Source of the DNA: Neotamlana laminarinivorans
GTDB lineage: Bacteria > Bacteroidota > Bacteroidia > Flavobacteriales > Flavobacteriaceae
Assembly: GCF_020523925.1 (NCBI RefSeq)
Contig: NZ_JAJAPW010000005.1
Coordinates: forward strand, 156,217-220,216
DNA: 64,000 bases
Direction: 5' to 3'
The notes beneath the pieces are model-generated. The model did no database searches. It worked only from the letters and a program-made list of their open reading frames with translations, and had not been told where the DNA came from. Each line of letters starts with the position of its first letter. Positions within the stretch are counted from its first letter, which is position 1. The position numbers were made by a program, and so were the translations under genes. Shown piece after piece: positions 17,988-26,250 of this stretch.

Positions 17988-18672
17988 CCATGAGCATAAA
18001 TGTATTTTTATACACATTCCTAAATGTGGAGGTACAACTATAAAATATTTGTTTTTTCCCGAAGCGAATATTAGTTGGAAAAACGCAGATTATAACAAGC
18101 TTTATGGTTGGTGCCCAAAACGTAAGTTTTTTTTACAACACGCTACAGCAAAACAATTGTTGGAAACCGAATTAATTACGGAAGACGTGTGGAAAACTTA
18201 CTATAAATTTACATTTGTTAGAAACCCTTGGGATCGAGCTGTTTCAGATTATTTTTGGTTAATGAAAGATCGAAAAATAAAAGATTCATTTAAAAATTAC
18301 ATATTAAAACAAGGTAAATTTAAATCGGTTTTAACGCATGAGCACGAATTGTATTATCGTGGCGACCATACCAAACAGCAAACCGAATTTTTCGATTTAA
18401 GGGGCGATTTTAAACCAGATTATATCGGGAAATTTGAAAATTATAACGAAAGTTTAAAACACATCTGCGAGGTTTTAAAATTACCAGTACAGCAGAATTT
18501 ACACATAAATAAAGCTAAAACAAAGAAAAAACATTATTCCAATTACTTCTTTGATGATATAAAATTGGAGTTTGCAGATTTATATCAAGATGATATTGAG
18601 CAGTTAGGTTACACTTTTAATAACCAACAAGATGCTTTTTTTAAACTGAAAAACTATTTTAAAAAAATATGA
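17980..18672 (+). CDS. Sulfotransferase family 2 (carbohydrate 2-O/4-O type) protein
   Basis: A 230-residue protein with the 5'-phosphosulfate loop HIPKCGGTT at residues 12-20 and the 3'-phosphate motif FVRNPWDRAVSDYF at 79-92. The HIPKCGGT and RNPWDR forms are those of the Sulfotransfer_2 group, which includes heparan 2-O-, chondroitin and HNK-1 sulfotransferases. It is thus a different subtype from the two at 4,163 and 4,966. It overlaps both neighbours (8 and 4 bases) and lies two genes before a chondroitin-polymerase-like transferase. Confidence 0.87.
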   Translation: MISHEHKCIFIHIPKCGGTTIKYLFFPEANISWKNADYNKLYGWCPKRKFFLQHATAKQLLETELITEDVWKTYYKFTFVRNPWDRAVSDYFWLMKDRKIKDSFKNYILKQGKFKSVLTHEHELYYRGDHTKQQTEFFDLRGDFKPDYIGKFENYNESLKHICEVLKLPVQQNLHINKAKTKKKHYSNYFFDDIKLEFADLYQDDIEQLGYTFNNQQDAFFKLKNYFKKI

Positions 18673-19598
18673 CAGCTGCATCGCAAATAACCGTTAGTGT
18701 TTTCATGCTCACATACAACCAAGAACATTGTATTGCTCAAGCTGTTAATAGTATTTTGGAGCAAAAAACAAGCTTTAGGTTTCAATTGGTTATAGGTGAA
18801 GATTGCAGTACAGATAACACTAGAAGTATTTGCGAAGACTATCAAAACAAATATCCAGATAAAATTAAACTTTTGCCCTCGGTTGGGAAAAATATAGGCT
18901 TAATAAATAATTATTTACAAACCATAAAACAGTGTGATGGTAAATATATTGCCATTTGTGATGGTGACGATTATTGGATTGATGAATTTAAACTACAAAA
19001 ACAAGTCGATTTTCTAGAAGCCAATCCAGATTTTGCTATTGTTGGTACCAATTATCACAAACTATTTAAGGACAATGCCTTAGTTGAAGAAAAAAAAGAA
19101 CACAGCAAACCTTATTATGAGTTTAGCGATTTAATTTTTAAAAATGTATTACCGTCGGTAACAACCCTTTTTAGGAATATACCAAAGCAAGCACCTTTAC
19201 CAAATTGGATTTTAAAATATCCTTATGGCGATTGGCCAACCTATTTGTGGGTTTTAAAAAATGGTGGAAAAATTCATTTTTTAAATGATTTTACTGCAGT
19301 GTACAGAATGGAAATTGGAGTGTCTGCAAAACTTAGAAAAACATTAAGCGATATTGAAACCGTTAATCTTAATATTTTAAAAGATATAGCATCTGATGAT
19401 GCTTTCTCACATAAAAAGGCTATTATTAACAAAAGTATAAACGATAAAAAGAAACAATTGGTAAGTTTATACAATCGCGAAAAAAAATATTTTAAAGCCT
19501 TTGCGTTATTTTTGAAAACCATATTTAAACAAGAAAACAAACTTAGGTTTGTTAAATTTTATGTTTATTCCGTTTTAAAATCGGTAAAGTTAATTTAA
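18669..19598 (+). CDS. Family 2 glycosyltransferase
   Basis: A 309-residue GT2 enzyme with VFMLTYNQEHCI, GEDCSTDN at residues 43-50, DGDDYW at 98-103 and KLQKQVDFLEAN. It is a diverged paralogue of the protein at 5,959-6,876, sharing the GDDYW/KLQKQVDFL block and the TSFRF/TSFKF stretch before strand 2. Both paralogues lie directly after sulfotransferase genes. Start ATG overlaps the upstream stop (ATGA). Confidence 0.87.
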   Translation: MTAASQITVSVFMLTYNQEHCIAQAVNSILEQKTSFRFQLVIGEDCSTDNTRSICEDYQNKYPDKIKLLPSVGKNIGLINNYLQTIKQCDGKYIAICDGDDYWIDEFKLQKQVDFLEANPDFAIVGTNYHKLFKDNALVEEKKEHSKPYYEFSDLIFKNVLPSVTTLFRNIPKQAPLPNWILKYPYGDWPTYLWVLKNGGKIHFLNDFTAVYRMEIGVSAKLRKTLSDIETVNLNILKDIASDDAFSHKKAIINKSINDKKKQLVSLYNREKKYFKAFALFLKTIFKQENKLRFVKFYVYSVLKSVKLI

Positions 19599-20696
19599 AT
19601 GAAGCATACAGCAACCGATAACATATCCATGGTATTAACCAACAGAAATAGAGATTTACGCATTGTAAAACAATGTTTAACATCTTTAAAAAAGCAAAGC
19701 GAACAGAGCTTTGTGTGTACTTTGGTCGATTATGGTTCGGATGCCAATTATTTAAAAGATTTAAAAAAATTACTGCAAGATTTTCCTAAAATTAATTTTG
19801 TATCCTGCGACGTTTCAGGGCAATTATGGAACAAGTGTCGCGCTATAAATATTGCTTTAAAAGCTTGCGAAACACCATATTTTATGGTTGGAGATATCGA
19901 TTTGATGTTTCATCCAGATTTTATTAAAACAGCAAATACACTTGCAAAACCTAGTGAAGTTCATTATTTTCTATACGGTTTTTTATCGGAAGAAGAATCT
20001 AAATTAAATAAAGAGTTTATTGACTATAAAGTTGATTTCCCGGGTAATAATGAGGTTACAGGAAATACTATGTTTCCAACCGAAGTATTAAAAAAACTTA
20101 ATGGTTACGATGAGTTTTATCATGGTTGGGGCGCCGAAGATACCGATATACATATCCGAATGAAAAACCAAGGGTTGTCGGTTAATTTTTATGATAAAGA
20201 GATTTTAGTGAAGCATCAGTGGCATCCAAAAGCCTACAGAAGTAAATTAAGTAAACATCCGTTTCATTCGCAGTTAGAGCGCATCAATCATGCTTATATG
20301 AATTTTACTGAAGCTTCAAAAAAAAAACAAGTAAATCAGGATTTAGAATGGGGAAAGCTTCCTGTTACAAAGCATTATAATCAATTGAATAATGCATGTG
20401 ATAAAGTATTTCATATAAAAGCTTCCAACCTAGAACTAAAAGCCTTTTTAGCGCATCTACATAATATTAAAGATGAAACTATTCAGCTTAAAATTACCGA
20501 TTTCCCTTCAAGCGAAAAGCAAAAAAATAATATGAAGAAACTTTTTGGTAAAAAAAGCATTCCTGTATTATCTATGGAAACTATAAATAATATCATTTTA
20601 GAAGAAATAATTACTAAGTTTAGAAATAATCCTTATAAATATCAATTTGATAGAACAGAAAACCAAATTGAGCTAACCATGTATTGCGAAGCATGA
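19599..20696 (+). CDS. GT2 with galactosyltransferase (GT7-C-like) region, chondroitin-polymerase-like
   Basis: A 365-residue protein. The GT-A core has VLTNRNRDLRI, VDYGSD and the metal site GDIDLMF (D99, D101). The motif WGAEDTDIHIR at residues 177-187 is the WGxEDxD signature shared by beta-1,4-galactosyltransferase C-terminal domains and bacterial chondroitin or heparosan polymerase-type enzymes, where it binds the acceptor GlcNAc/GalNAc. Residues about 245-365 form an extra C-terminal region I do not recognise. It starts the base after the upstream stop and is in the same block as the sulfotransferase at 17,980. Confidence 0.83.
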   Translation: MKHTATDNISMVLTNRNRDLRIVKQCLTSLKKQSEQSFVCTLVDYGSDANYLKDLKKLLQDFPKINFVSCDVSGQLWNKCRAINIALKACETPYFMVGDIDLMFHPDFIKTANTLAKPSEVHYFLYGFLSEEESKLNKEFIDYKVDFPGNNEVTGNTMFPTEVLKKLNGYDEFYHGWGAEDTDIHIRMKNQGLSVNFYDKEILVKHQWHPKAYRSKLSKHPFHSQLERINHAYMNFTEASKKKQVNQDLEWGKLPVTKHYNQLNNACDKVFHIKASNLELKAFLAHLHNIKDETIQLKITDFPSSEKQKNNMKKLFGKKSIPVLSMETINNIILEEIITKFRNNPYKYQFDRTENQIELTMYCEA

Positions 20697-21832
20697 AAAT
20701 ATTAATGGTTTCTATACCAACCTTACACTTTTTTAGATGGACAGATCAATTAAAAAATGCTGGTCATGAGGTGTTTTGGTTCGATATTACAGGAATGAGT
20801 GCTCCTGTAGAAAAACTGAATTGGGTGCAACAACGTGTCAATTGGAAACTAAAATACAATTATCCGGGGCGCGTGTTTTTAAAAAAACGATTTCCTAAAA
20901 TTTATAATTTTGTTCAAAGGTTTAACGAGAAAAACACGGCGATAGAATTTGAAAAGTATTTAAATGAAGTAAAACCCGATGTTGTCCATAGCTTTGCTAT
21001 TTACTTAGCATGTGCGCCTATTTACGAAGTCATGATGAAGCATAAAAACCAAAAATGGATATATTCATCTTGGGGTAGCGATTTGTTCTATTTTCAAAAT
21101 AATCCATCCTATTTAAAAAATATAAAACAAGTTTTGCCACGCGTTAATTATTTGTTTACCGATTGTAATCGCGATTATGAAATAGCAAAACAATACAGAT
21201 TTAATGGTGAGTTTTTAGGCGTTTTTCCGGGTGGTGGTGGTTTTAATTTACAGCATGTGCAAAAGTTTCATTTGCCAATTAAGGAGCGAGAAACCATTTT
21301 AATAAAAGGTTTTCAAGGACGTTCTGGTCGTGCAATTAACGTTTTAAAAGCCATAATAAATCTACAAGACCAGTTAAAACAATTTAAAATTATTGTCTTT
21401 GGTGCACCCAACGAGGTGTTTCAATTTGTCGATAATTCAAATTTAAAAAACTGGGAGAATTTACAAGTTTTAGGTCGCATAAATCATGAAAATGTACTTG
21501 AGCTTATGGGGAAAGCCTTAATTTATATTGGGAATAGTAATTCCGATGGTATGCCAAATACTTTGCTAGAAGCTATAATTATGGGCGCTTTTCCAATTCA
21601 ATCTAATCCTGGAAATGTCACTTCTGAGATTATAACACCTAATAAAAACGGACTGTTAATTAACGATTGCAAAAATGCCTCAGAAATTGAAAAACTACTT
21701 ACAAACGCTTTAATATCTCCAGAGTTAATAAATACTGCTTATACATTTAATCAAGAAGAATTAAAGCAAAAATTGGATAGAGAAACGATTAAACTGTCGG
21801 TTTTACAAAAATACGGCTCAATAGCACCCTAA
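20693..21832 (+). CDS. Family 4 glycosyltransferase
   Basis: A 379-residue GT-B enzyme. ATG at 20,693 is chosen because it gives the ATGA overlap with the upstream stop used throughout the locus; a longer reading from TTG at 20,684 adds only three residues. The N-terminal domain has MVSIPTLHFFRWTDQL and WSYSSWGSDL-like YSSWGSDL; the C-terminal donor domain has GNSNSDGMPNTLLEAIIMG with the usual GT4 glutamates. A 57-base gap separates it from the nonulosonate cassette, the largest break so far in the locus. Confidence 0.87.
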   Translation: MKILMVSIPTLHFFRWTDQLKNAGHEVFWFDITGMSAPVEKLNWVQQRVNWKLKYNYPGRVFLKKRFPKIYNFVQRFNEKNTAIEFEKYLNEVKPDVVHSFAIYLACAPIYEVMMKHKNQKWIYSSWGSDLFYFQNNPSYLKNIKQVLPRVNYLFTDCNRDYEIAKQYRFNGEFLGVFPGGGGFNLQHVQKFHLPIKERETILIKGFQGRSGRAINVLKAIINLQDQLKQFKIIVFGAPNEVFQFVDNSNLKNWENLQVLGRINHENVLELMGKALIYIGNSNSDGMPNTLLEAIIMGAFPIQSNPGNVTSEIITPNKNGLLINDCKNASEIEKLLTNALISPELINTAYTFNQEELKQKLDRETIKLSVLQKYGSIAP

Positions 21833-21889
21833 TTGTTTATACTTTTAAAAACAAACAGTATTTTAGCATAATAGTGAAAATCGAATTTT

Positions 21890-23044
21890 ATGAAAAGTAT
21901 TGGTTTTATACCACTCCGTAAAGGTTCTAAAGGTATTCCAAATAAAAACAAGCGTAAAATGGTTGGGCGGCCCTTGTTTACATGGGTTTTAGGCGAGGCA
22001 ATTTTTTCTAATTTAGATGAAGTTGTTGTTTATACCGACGACGACGATATTATTTCTTTTATTGAAAAGGAATACACCTGGACCAACAAAGTTAAAGCCT
22101 TATTGAGAAGCGAAGCTAGCGCAAGTGACAGTGCAAGTACAGAATTTGCCATGTTAGAATATGCTGAAGCTATTAACTTTAATTTTGATGCTTTTTGTTT
22201 ATTACAAGCCACTTCACCATTTACTAAATCGGAAGATATAAATAGGTGCTTAAGTAAATTAAATGATGATTTTGATTCAGCTTTAACCGTTGTTAATACA
22301 CATCGGTTTTTATGGGATAAAAATGGAAAACCATTAAATTATAATCCTTTAAATCGTTCAAGAAGGCAAGATTTTGAAGGCTTGTTAATAGAAAACGGCG
22401 CTGTTTATACGGTAACAAAAGAAACTTTACAGAAACGTAAAAATAGAATAGGCGATAAAGTTGCTGTGGTAGAAATGCCCGAAGATAGTTTGCAAGAAAT
22501 AGATTCTGAAACCGATTGGATTGTGGTTGAACAACTCCTTATGGAACGCCAAAAACGTGAAAAAGAATCGAAAAAAATAACGCATTTAGTGTTAGATGTT
22601 GATGGCGTTTTTACCGATGGCACCATAACTTATACCAAAGATGGCGAACACACTAAAGGGTTCGATATGCGTGATGGAATGGGACTTGAAATTTTGCGTC
22701 AGTACGATGTTATGGTAATGATAATGACGTCAGAAAACTCGGAACTAGTGGCAAAACGCATGGAAAAGTTAAACTTAAAACATGTGTATTTAGGTGTAAA
22801 AGACAAATATACTTTACTTAAAAGCATTACTAAAGATTTAGGAATTAGTATAAGTAATGTAGCCTATGTAGGCGACGATGTTAACGATTTAACCAATATT
22901 TGCAGTGTGGGTTGGTCGCTAACACCCAATAACGCTACAACAGTTGTAAAACAACATGCCGATGTGGTTTTATCTAATAATTCCGGAGCTGGGGCCATTC
23001 GTGAAGCTTGCGGATTTATTATGAATTATAATAAACGATTTTAA
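21890..23044 (+). CDS. Bifunctional CMP-nonulosonate synthetase fused to KdsC-like HAD phosphatase
   Basis: A 384-residue two-domain protein. Residues 1 to about 225 are an acylneuraminate cytidylyltransferase: IPLRKGSKGIPNKNKR at 7-22 is the CTP-binding loop and LLQATSPF at 104-111 is also typical. Residues about 229-384 are a KdsC-type HAD phosphatase with nucleophile motif DVDGVFTDG (D236, D238), K304/K306 in LGVKDK, and the metal-binding GDDVND at 328-333. All HAD catalytic residues appear present, unlike the inactive phosphatase domain reported for vertebrate CMAS. It should dephosphorylate a nonulosonate 9-phosphate and activate the product with CTP. The NeuB-type synthase follows 108 bases later. 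Confidence 0.88.
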   Translation: MKSIGFIPLRKGSKGIPNKNKRKMVGRPLFTWVLGEAIFSNLDEVVVYTDDDDIISFIEKEYTWTNKVKALLRSEASASDSASTEFAMLEYAEAINFNFDAFCLLQATSPFTKSEDINRCLSKLNDDFDSALTVVNTHRFLWDKNGKPLNYNPLNRSRRQDFEGLLIENGAVYTVTKETLQKRKNRIGDKVAVVEMPEDSLQEIDSETDWIVVEQLLMERQKREKESKKITHLVLDVDGVFTDGTITYTKDGEHTKGFDMRDGMGLEILRQYDVMVMIMTSENSELVAKRMEKLNLKHVYLGVKDKYTLLKSITKDLGISISNVAYVGDDVNDLTNICSVGWSLTPNNATTVVKQHADVVLSNNSGAGAIREACGFIMNYNKRF

Positions 23045-23070
23045 TTTTCTATGCAATAGTTGTTTCAATA

Positions 23071-23096
23071 TGTCAGGCTGAGCGCAGTCGAAGCCC
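23071..23096 (+). repeat. Short interspersed repeat between the nonulosonate genes
   Basis: The segment tgtcaggctgagcgcagtcg followed by aagccc lies in the 108-base gap. From memory, this GC-rich word (or its reverse complement, TTCGACTGCGCTCAGCCTGAC) recurs between genes in many flavobacterial genomes. Its GC content stands out against the AT-rich surroundings. Only one copy is in this window, so the repeat status rests on recall. Confidence 0.5.
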
Positions 23097-23152
23097 AATA
23101 AAAAGAATCTACTAAAAATAAACATTAAAAAAGGTTTTAAACCAAAAACAAA

Positions 23153-24028
23153 ATGAATACCTACAAAAAACCATATGTAATTGCCGAAATTGGCTGCAAT
23201 CATAAAGGCGATATGGAAATAGCAAAAGAACTTATTAAAGTTGCAAAAATATTCTGTAATGTTGATGCTGTTAAGTTTCAAAAGCGAAATAATAAGGAAT
23301 TATTAACTGAAGACCAATACAATACGCCGCATCCAAATCCGGTAAATTCATACGGTTCAACTTATGGAGAACACCGCGAATTTTTGGAGTTCGATGTAAA
23401 TCAGCATAAAGAATTAAAAGCATTTTGCGAAGAAGTTGGTATCACGTATTCAACTTCGGTGTGGGATTTAACTTCAGCAAAAGAAATAGCATCATTAAAC
23501 CCAGAATTTATTAAAATTCCATCGGCATGTAATAACAACACCACGATGCTTACATGGTTATGCGAAAATTATAAAGGTGAATTACATATTTCAACAGGAA
23601 TGACTACTAAAACAGAAATTGAAGATTTAGTCAACTTGTTTAAAACTCACAATCGTAATAAAGATTTAGTACTTTACAATTGCACATCGGGTTATCCGGT
23701 GCCTTTTGATGATGTTTGTCTGTTAGATATTAATCTGCTTATTGAAAAATATGGAGACCAAGTTAAACACATTGGGTTTTCTGGGCATCATTTAGGAATT
23801 GCTGTCGATGTTGCGGCTTACACCCTTGGAGCTAACATTATTGAGCGCCATTACACGCTTGATAGAACCTGGAAAGGAACCGATCATGCAGCGTCGTTAG
23901 AACCTATGGGCATGCGAAAATTATCTCGCGATTTAAAGGCGGTTTACAAAGCTTTAAGATTTAAAAATGCCGATATTTTACCTATCGAACAAGTGCAGCG
24001 CGAAAAATTAAAAAATCAAAAAGGTTAA
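23153..24028 (+). CDS. neuB: NeuB-family nonulosonic acid synthase lacking the SAF domain
   Basis: A 291-residue TIM-barrel enzyme that condenses PEP with a mannose-type sugar. AEIGCNHKGD at residues 11-20, VKFQKR at 40-45, STGMTT at 147-152, and SGHHLGIAV at 210-218 are family motifs. TWKGTDHAASLEP at 239-251 closely follows the TWKGSDHSASLEP of human NANS (Neu5Ac-9-P synthase), as I recall it, rather than the non-phosphorylated bacterial NeuB form. The protein ends just where the C-terminal antifreeze-like SAF domain (about 60 residues) should begin, and the next gene starts one base after the stop, so this is not a sequencing truncation. No NeuC epimerase is present. Confidence 0.9.
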   Translation: MNTYKKPYVIAEIGCNHKGDMEIAKELIKVAKIFCNVDAVKFQKRNNKELLTEDQYNTPHPNPVNSYGSTYGEHREFLEFDVNQHKELKAFCEEVGITYSTSVWDLTSAKEIASLNPEFIKIPSACNNNTTMLTWLCENYKGELHISTGMTTKTEIEDLVNLFKTHNRNKDLVLYNCTSGYPVPFDDVCLLDINLLIEKYGDQVKHIGFSGHHLGIAVDVAAYTLGANIIERHYTLDRTWKGTDHAASLEPMGMRKLSRDLKAVYKALRFKNADILPIEQVQREKLKNQKG

Positions 24029-24029
24029 C

Positions 24030-24863
24030 ATGAGTTCATCTAAAAACATACGTTTGTTTTGGTGGAACGAAATTAAAATACAAGGCAAAGCCAAAGAAAA
24101 TTATGGCGATTTGCTTGGTAAATATTTAGTCGAAAAAATATCTGGAAAACAAGCGGTTTGGGTAAAACCTAAAGCGTTTTCTTTTGTTAATTTTTTTAAG
24201 CCTATTTATGTTACCATAGGAAGCATTCTTACTCATGTAACAAGTAATTGTATAGTTTGGGGTAGTGGTATTATTGCTAAAGAATTTCATGTAGAAAATG
24301 CTGAATTCTTAGCCGTTCGAGGACCGCAAACCAGACGTTTTTTAATAGAAAAAGGATACCATGTTCCAGAAGTTTATGGCGATCCGGCTTTATTGTTGCC
24401 AAAATATTATAATCCGAAAATTGAAAAGAAATATAAATTTGGAATTATACCTCATTACAACGATTTTAAAAAAGTAAAGGATTTTTATTCCGATGCATCG
24501 GAAGTGTTGTTAATTGATTTAATGACTAACAATATTGAAGAAACTACAAATCAGTTTTTAGCCTGTGATAAAATTGTATCCTCGTCTTTACACGGCATTA
24601 TTGTAGCGCATGCTTACGGTATTCCTGCAGTATGGCAAAAATTTTCTGATGATGTTTTTGGCGATGATGTAAAATATCAAGATTATTTCGAGTCGGTTTT
24701 AATCGAATCGTATAAACCAGAAATTGTAAATACTAAATTGGACATTCCAGATTTAGAAAGTTTGTTTACTAATAAACAAACGCTTCCAAATGCAGAATTA
24801 GTTGATGATTTGTGTAATAAATTAATGGCTGTTTGCCCGTTTAAAAAAGAAGGAAATGTCTAA
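24030..24863 (+). CDS. Polysaccharide pyruvyl transferase family protein
   Basis: A 277-residue protein with the family layout: NYGDLLGKYL near residue 24, VWGSGII, AVRGPQTRRFL, VYGDPALLLPKYY, IIPHYND, and SSSLHGIIVAHAYGIPAVW near the C-terminus. These enzymes move enolpyruvate from PEP to sugar hydroxyls to form pyruvate ketals, adding a negative charge. It starts one base after the neuB stop and overlaps the next gene by 8 bases, so PEP-dependent synthesis of the nonulosonate and pyruvylation are encoded together. Confidence 0.87.
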   Translation: MSSSKNIRLFWWNEIKIQGKAKENYGDLLGKYLVEKISGKQAVWVKPKAFSFVNFFKPIYVTIGSILTHVTSNCIVWGSGIIAKEFHVENAEFLAVRGPQTRRFLIEKGYHVPEVYGDPALLLPKYYNPKIEKKYKFGIIPHYNDFKKVKDFYSDASEVLLIDLMTNNIEETTNQFLACDKIVSSSLHGIIVAHAYGIPAVWQKFSDDVFGDDVKYQDYFESVLIESYKPEIVNTKLDIPDLESLFTNKQTLPNAELVDDLCNKLMAVCPFKKEGNV

Positions 24864-26250
24864 AAAAGTATTCATTTTTTTTCCAGATGGAGTAGGCTTA
24901 CGAAATTTTGCTTTCACCGATTTTAAAAAAATAGGAGAGCAAAAAGGTTTCGATATAACTTACTGGAATAACACCATATTTTCATTAAAAGACAGTTTAG
25001 GCTTTAACGAAGTTAAGATTGAAGATAAAAGTGCTCATAAATTACTTTCTATTTATTCCAGAGCAAGAAAACGCGCCGAATTAAATGTGTCGAGAGATAA
25101 ATTTAATGATGCCGTTTACCCAACTTATAAATTTCCTTTTAACTATAAAGGAGCAAAAAATATATTCCGTAGTTTATTTACAAAATGGTTAGTTGGGAAA
25201 TATTCATCTCCAAAAGGGATAACTCAATTACGGGAAAAAATAAATAAGTTAGAGCGTTCAACATCAAAATATGCGTATTGTAAAAAACAGTTACAAGAAC
25301 ATAAACCAGATTTAGTGTTTTGTACAACCCAACGCGCCACACAATCTATTAGTGCGCTTTTAGCTGCTAAAGATTTAGGAATTCCAACGGTTGCTTTTGT
25401 ATACTCTTGGGATAACGTACCAAAAGCGATGCAAGTTGTTGAAACCGATTATTACTGTGTTTGGAGCGATTTAATGAAAAAGGAACAGCTTAAATATTAT
25501 CCGTTTGTAAAAGAAGAACAAGTGTTTGTAACGGGTACGCCACAGTTCGAACCACATTTCGATGCGTCGTTAAAACAAACTAAAGAGGCTTTTTTTGCTG
25601 AGCATAATCTTGATATCAATAAAAAATATATTTGCTATTCTGGAGACGATGAAACCACATCTCCACTCGATCAATATTACCTTGAGGATTTAGCAAATGC
25701 ATGTAGAAGTTTAAATAGTAAAGGGTATAATTTAGGTGTAATTTACAGAAAATGCCCTGTTGATTTTACACCGCGATACGATGCTGTAATTAACGCGAAT
25801 AAAGATATTATTGAGGTAATCGACCCCATTTGGCAGCAAGTTGGTAGCCAATGGAACCAAATTTTACCAACGCCCGAAGATTTTAAAATGCTTTACAATG
25901 TTTGTGAACATAGCGAGTTTGTAACCAATGTATGCTCGTCTACAGTATTCGATTTTGTGGCTCATAATAAACCATGTATTTATTATAATTATGAGCAACC
26001 GCAGTTAAAAAAAGGCATTCGCGATATTGGTCAGAATTACAAATACGTTCATTTTCGAAGTATGCCAAGCGATAAAGCAGCTGTTTTTTGTACCGATAAA
26101 AAAAATTTAGAAGGTATAGTACAGCAGATTTTAGATGGTGAATTATCGAATGTTGAAGAAGGACAAGAATGGTTTAAAATCGTAGCAGGAAAACAACCTA
26201 CAAAAGCTTCAGAAACTATTTGGAACACACTTGAAGCGATTTTAAAATGA
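24856..26250 (+). CDS. Probable GT-B type transferase, unassigned
   Basis: A 464-residue protein of a kind seen in surface-glycan loci but without a firm function. It has two alpha/beta halves: an N-terminal FIFFPDGVGLRNFAF and PDLVFCTTQRATQSI, and a C-terminal half with VTGTPQFEP, ICYSGDDETT, and NVCSSTVFDFVAHNKPCIYY. The last block resembles the donor-binding end of GT-B enzymes and of CDP-glycerol glycerophosphotransferases (CSS-S/T-x-x-D...). It overlaps both neighbours (8 and 4 bases). A nonulosonate or polyol-phosphate transferase is possible but not shown. Confidence 0.6.
   Translation: MSKKVFIFFPDGVGLRNFAFTDFKKIGEQKGFDITYWNNTIFSLKDSLGFNEVKIEDKSAHKLLSIYSRARKRAELNVSRDKFNDAVYPTYKFPFNYKGAKNIFRSLFTKWLVGKYSSPKGITQLREKINKLERSTSKYAYCKKQLQEHKPDLVFCTTQRATQSISALLAAKDLGIPTVAFVYSWDNVPKAMQVVETDYYCVWSDLMKKEQLKYYPFVKEEQVFVTGTPQFEPHFDASLKQTKEAFFAEHNLDINKKYICYSGDDETTSPLDQYYLEDLANACRSLNSKGYNLGVIYRKCPVDFTPRYDAVINANKDIIEVIDPIWQQVGSQWNQILPTPEDFKMLYNVCEHSEFVTNVCSSTVFDFVAHNKPCIYYNYEQPQLKKGIRDIGQNYKYVHFRSMPSDKAAVFCTDKKNLEGIVQQILDGELSNVEEGQEWFKIVAGKQPTKASETIWNTLEAILK

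Noticed and set aside
20684..20692. TTG at 20,684 as the start of the GT4 gene
   Set aside because: The ATG nine bases later forms the ATGA overlap seen elsewhere in the locus and gives a standard N-terminus.
22577..23044. Phosphatase domain of the CMP-synthetase as KdsC for Kdo
   Set aside because: It is fused to an acylneuraminate-type synthetase, next to neuB, with no kdsA or kdsB nearby; Kdo phosphatase is therefore the less likely role.
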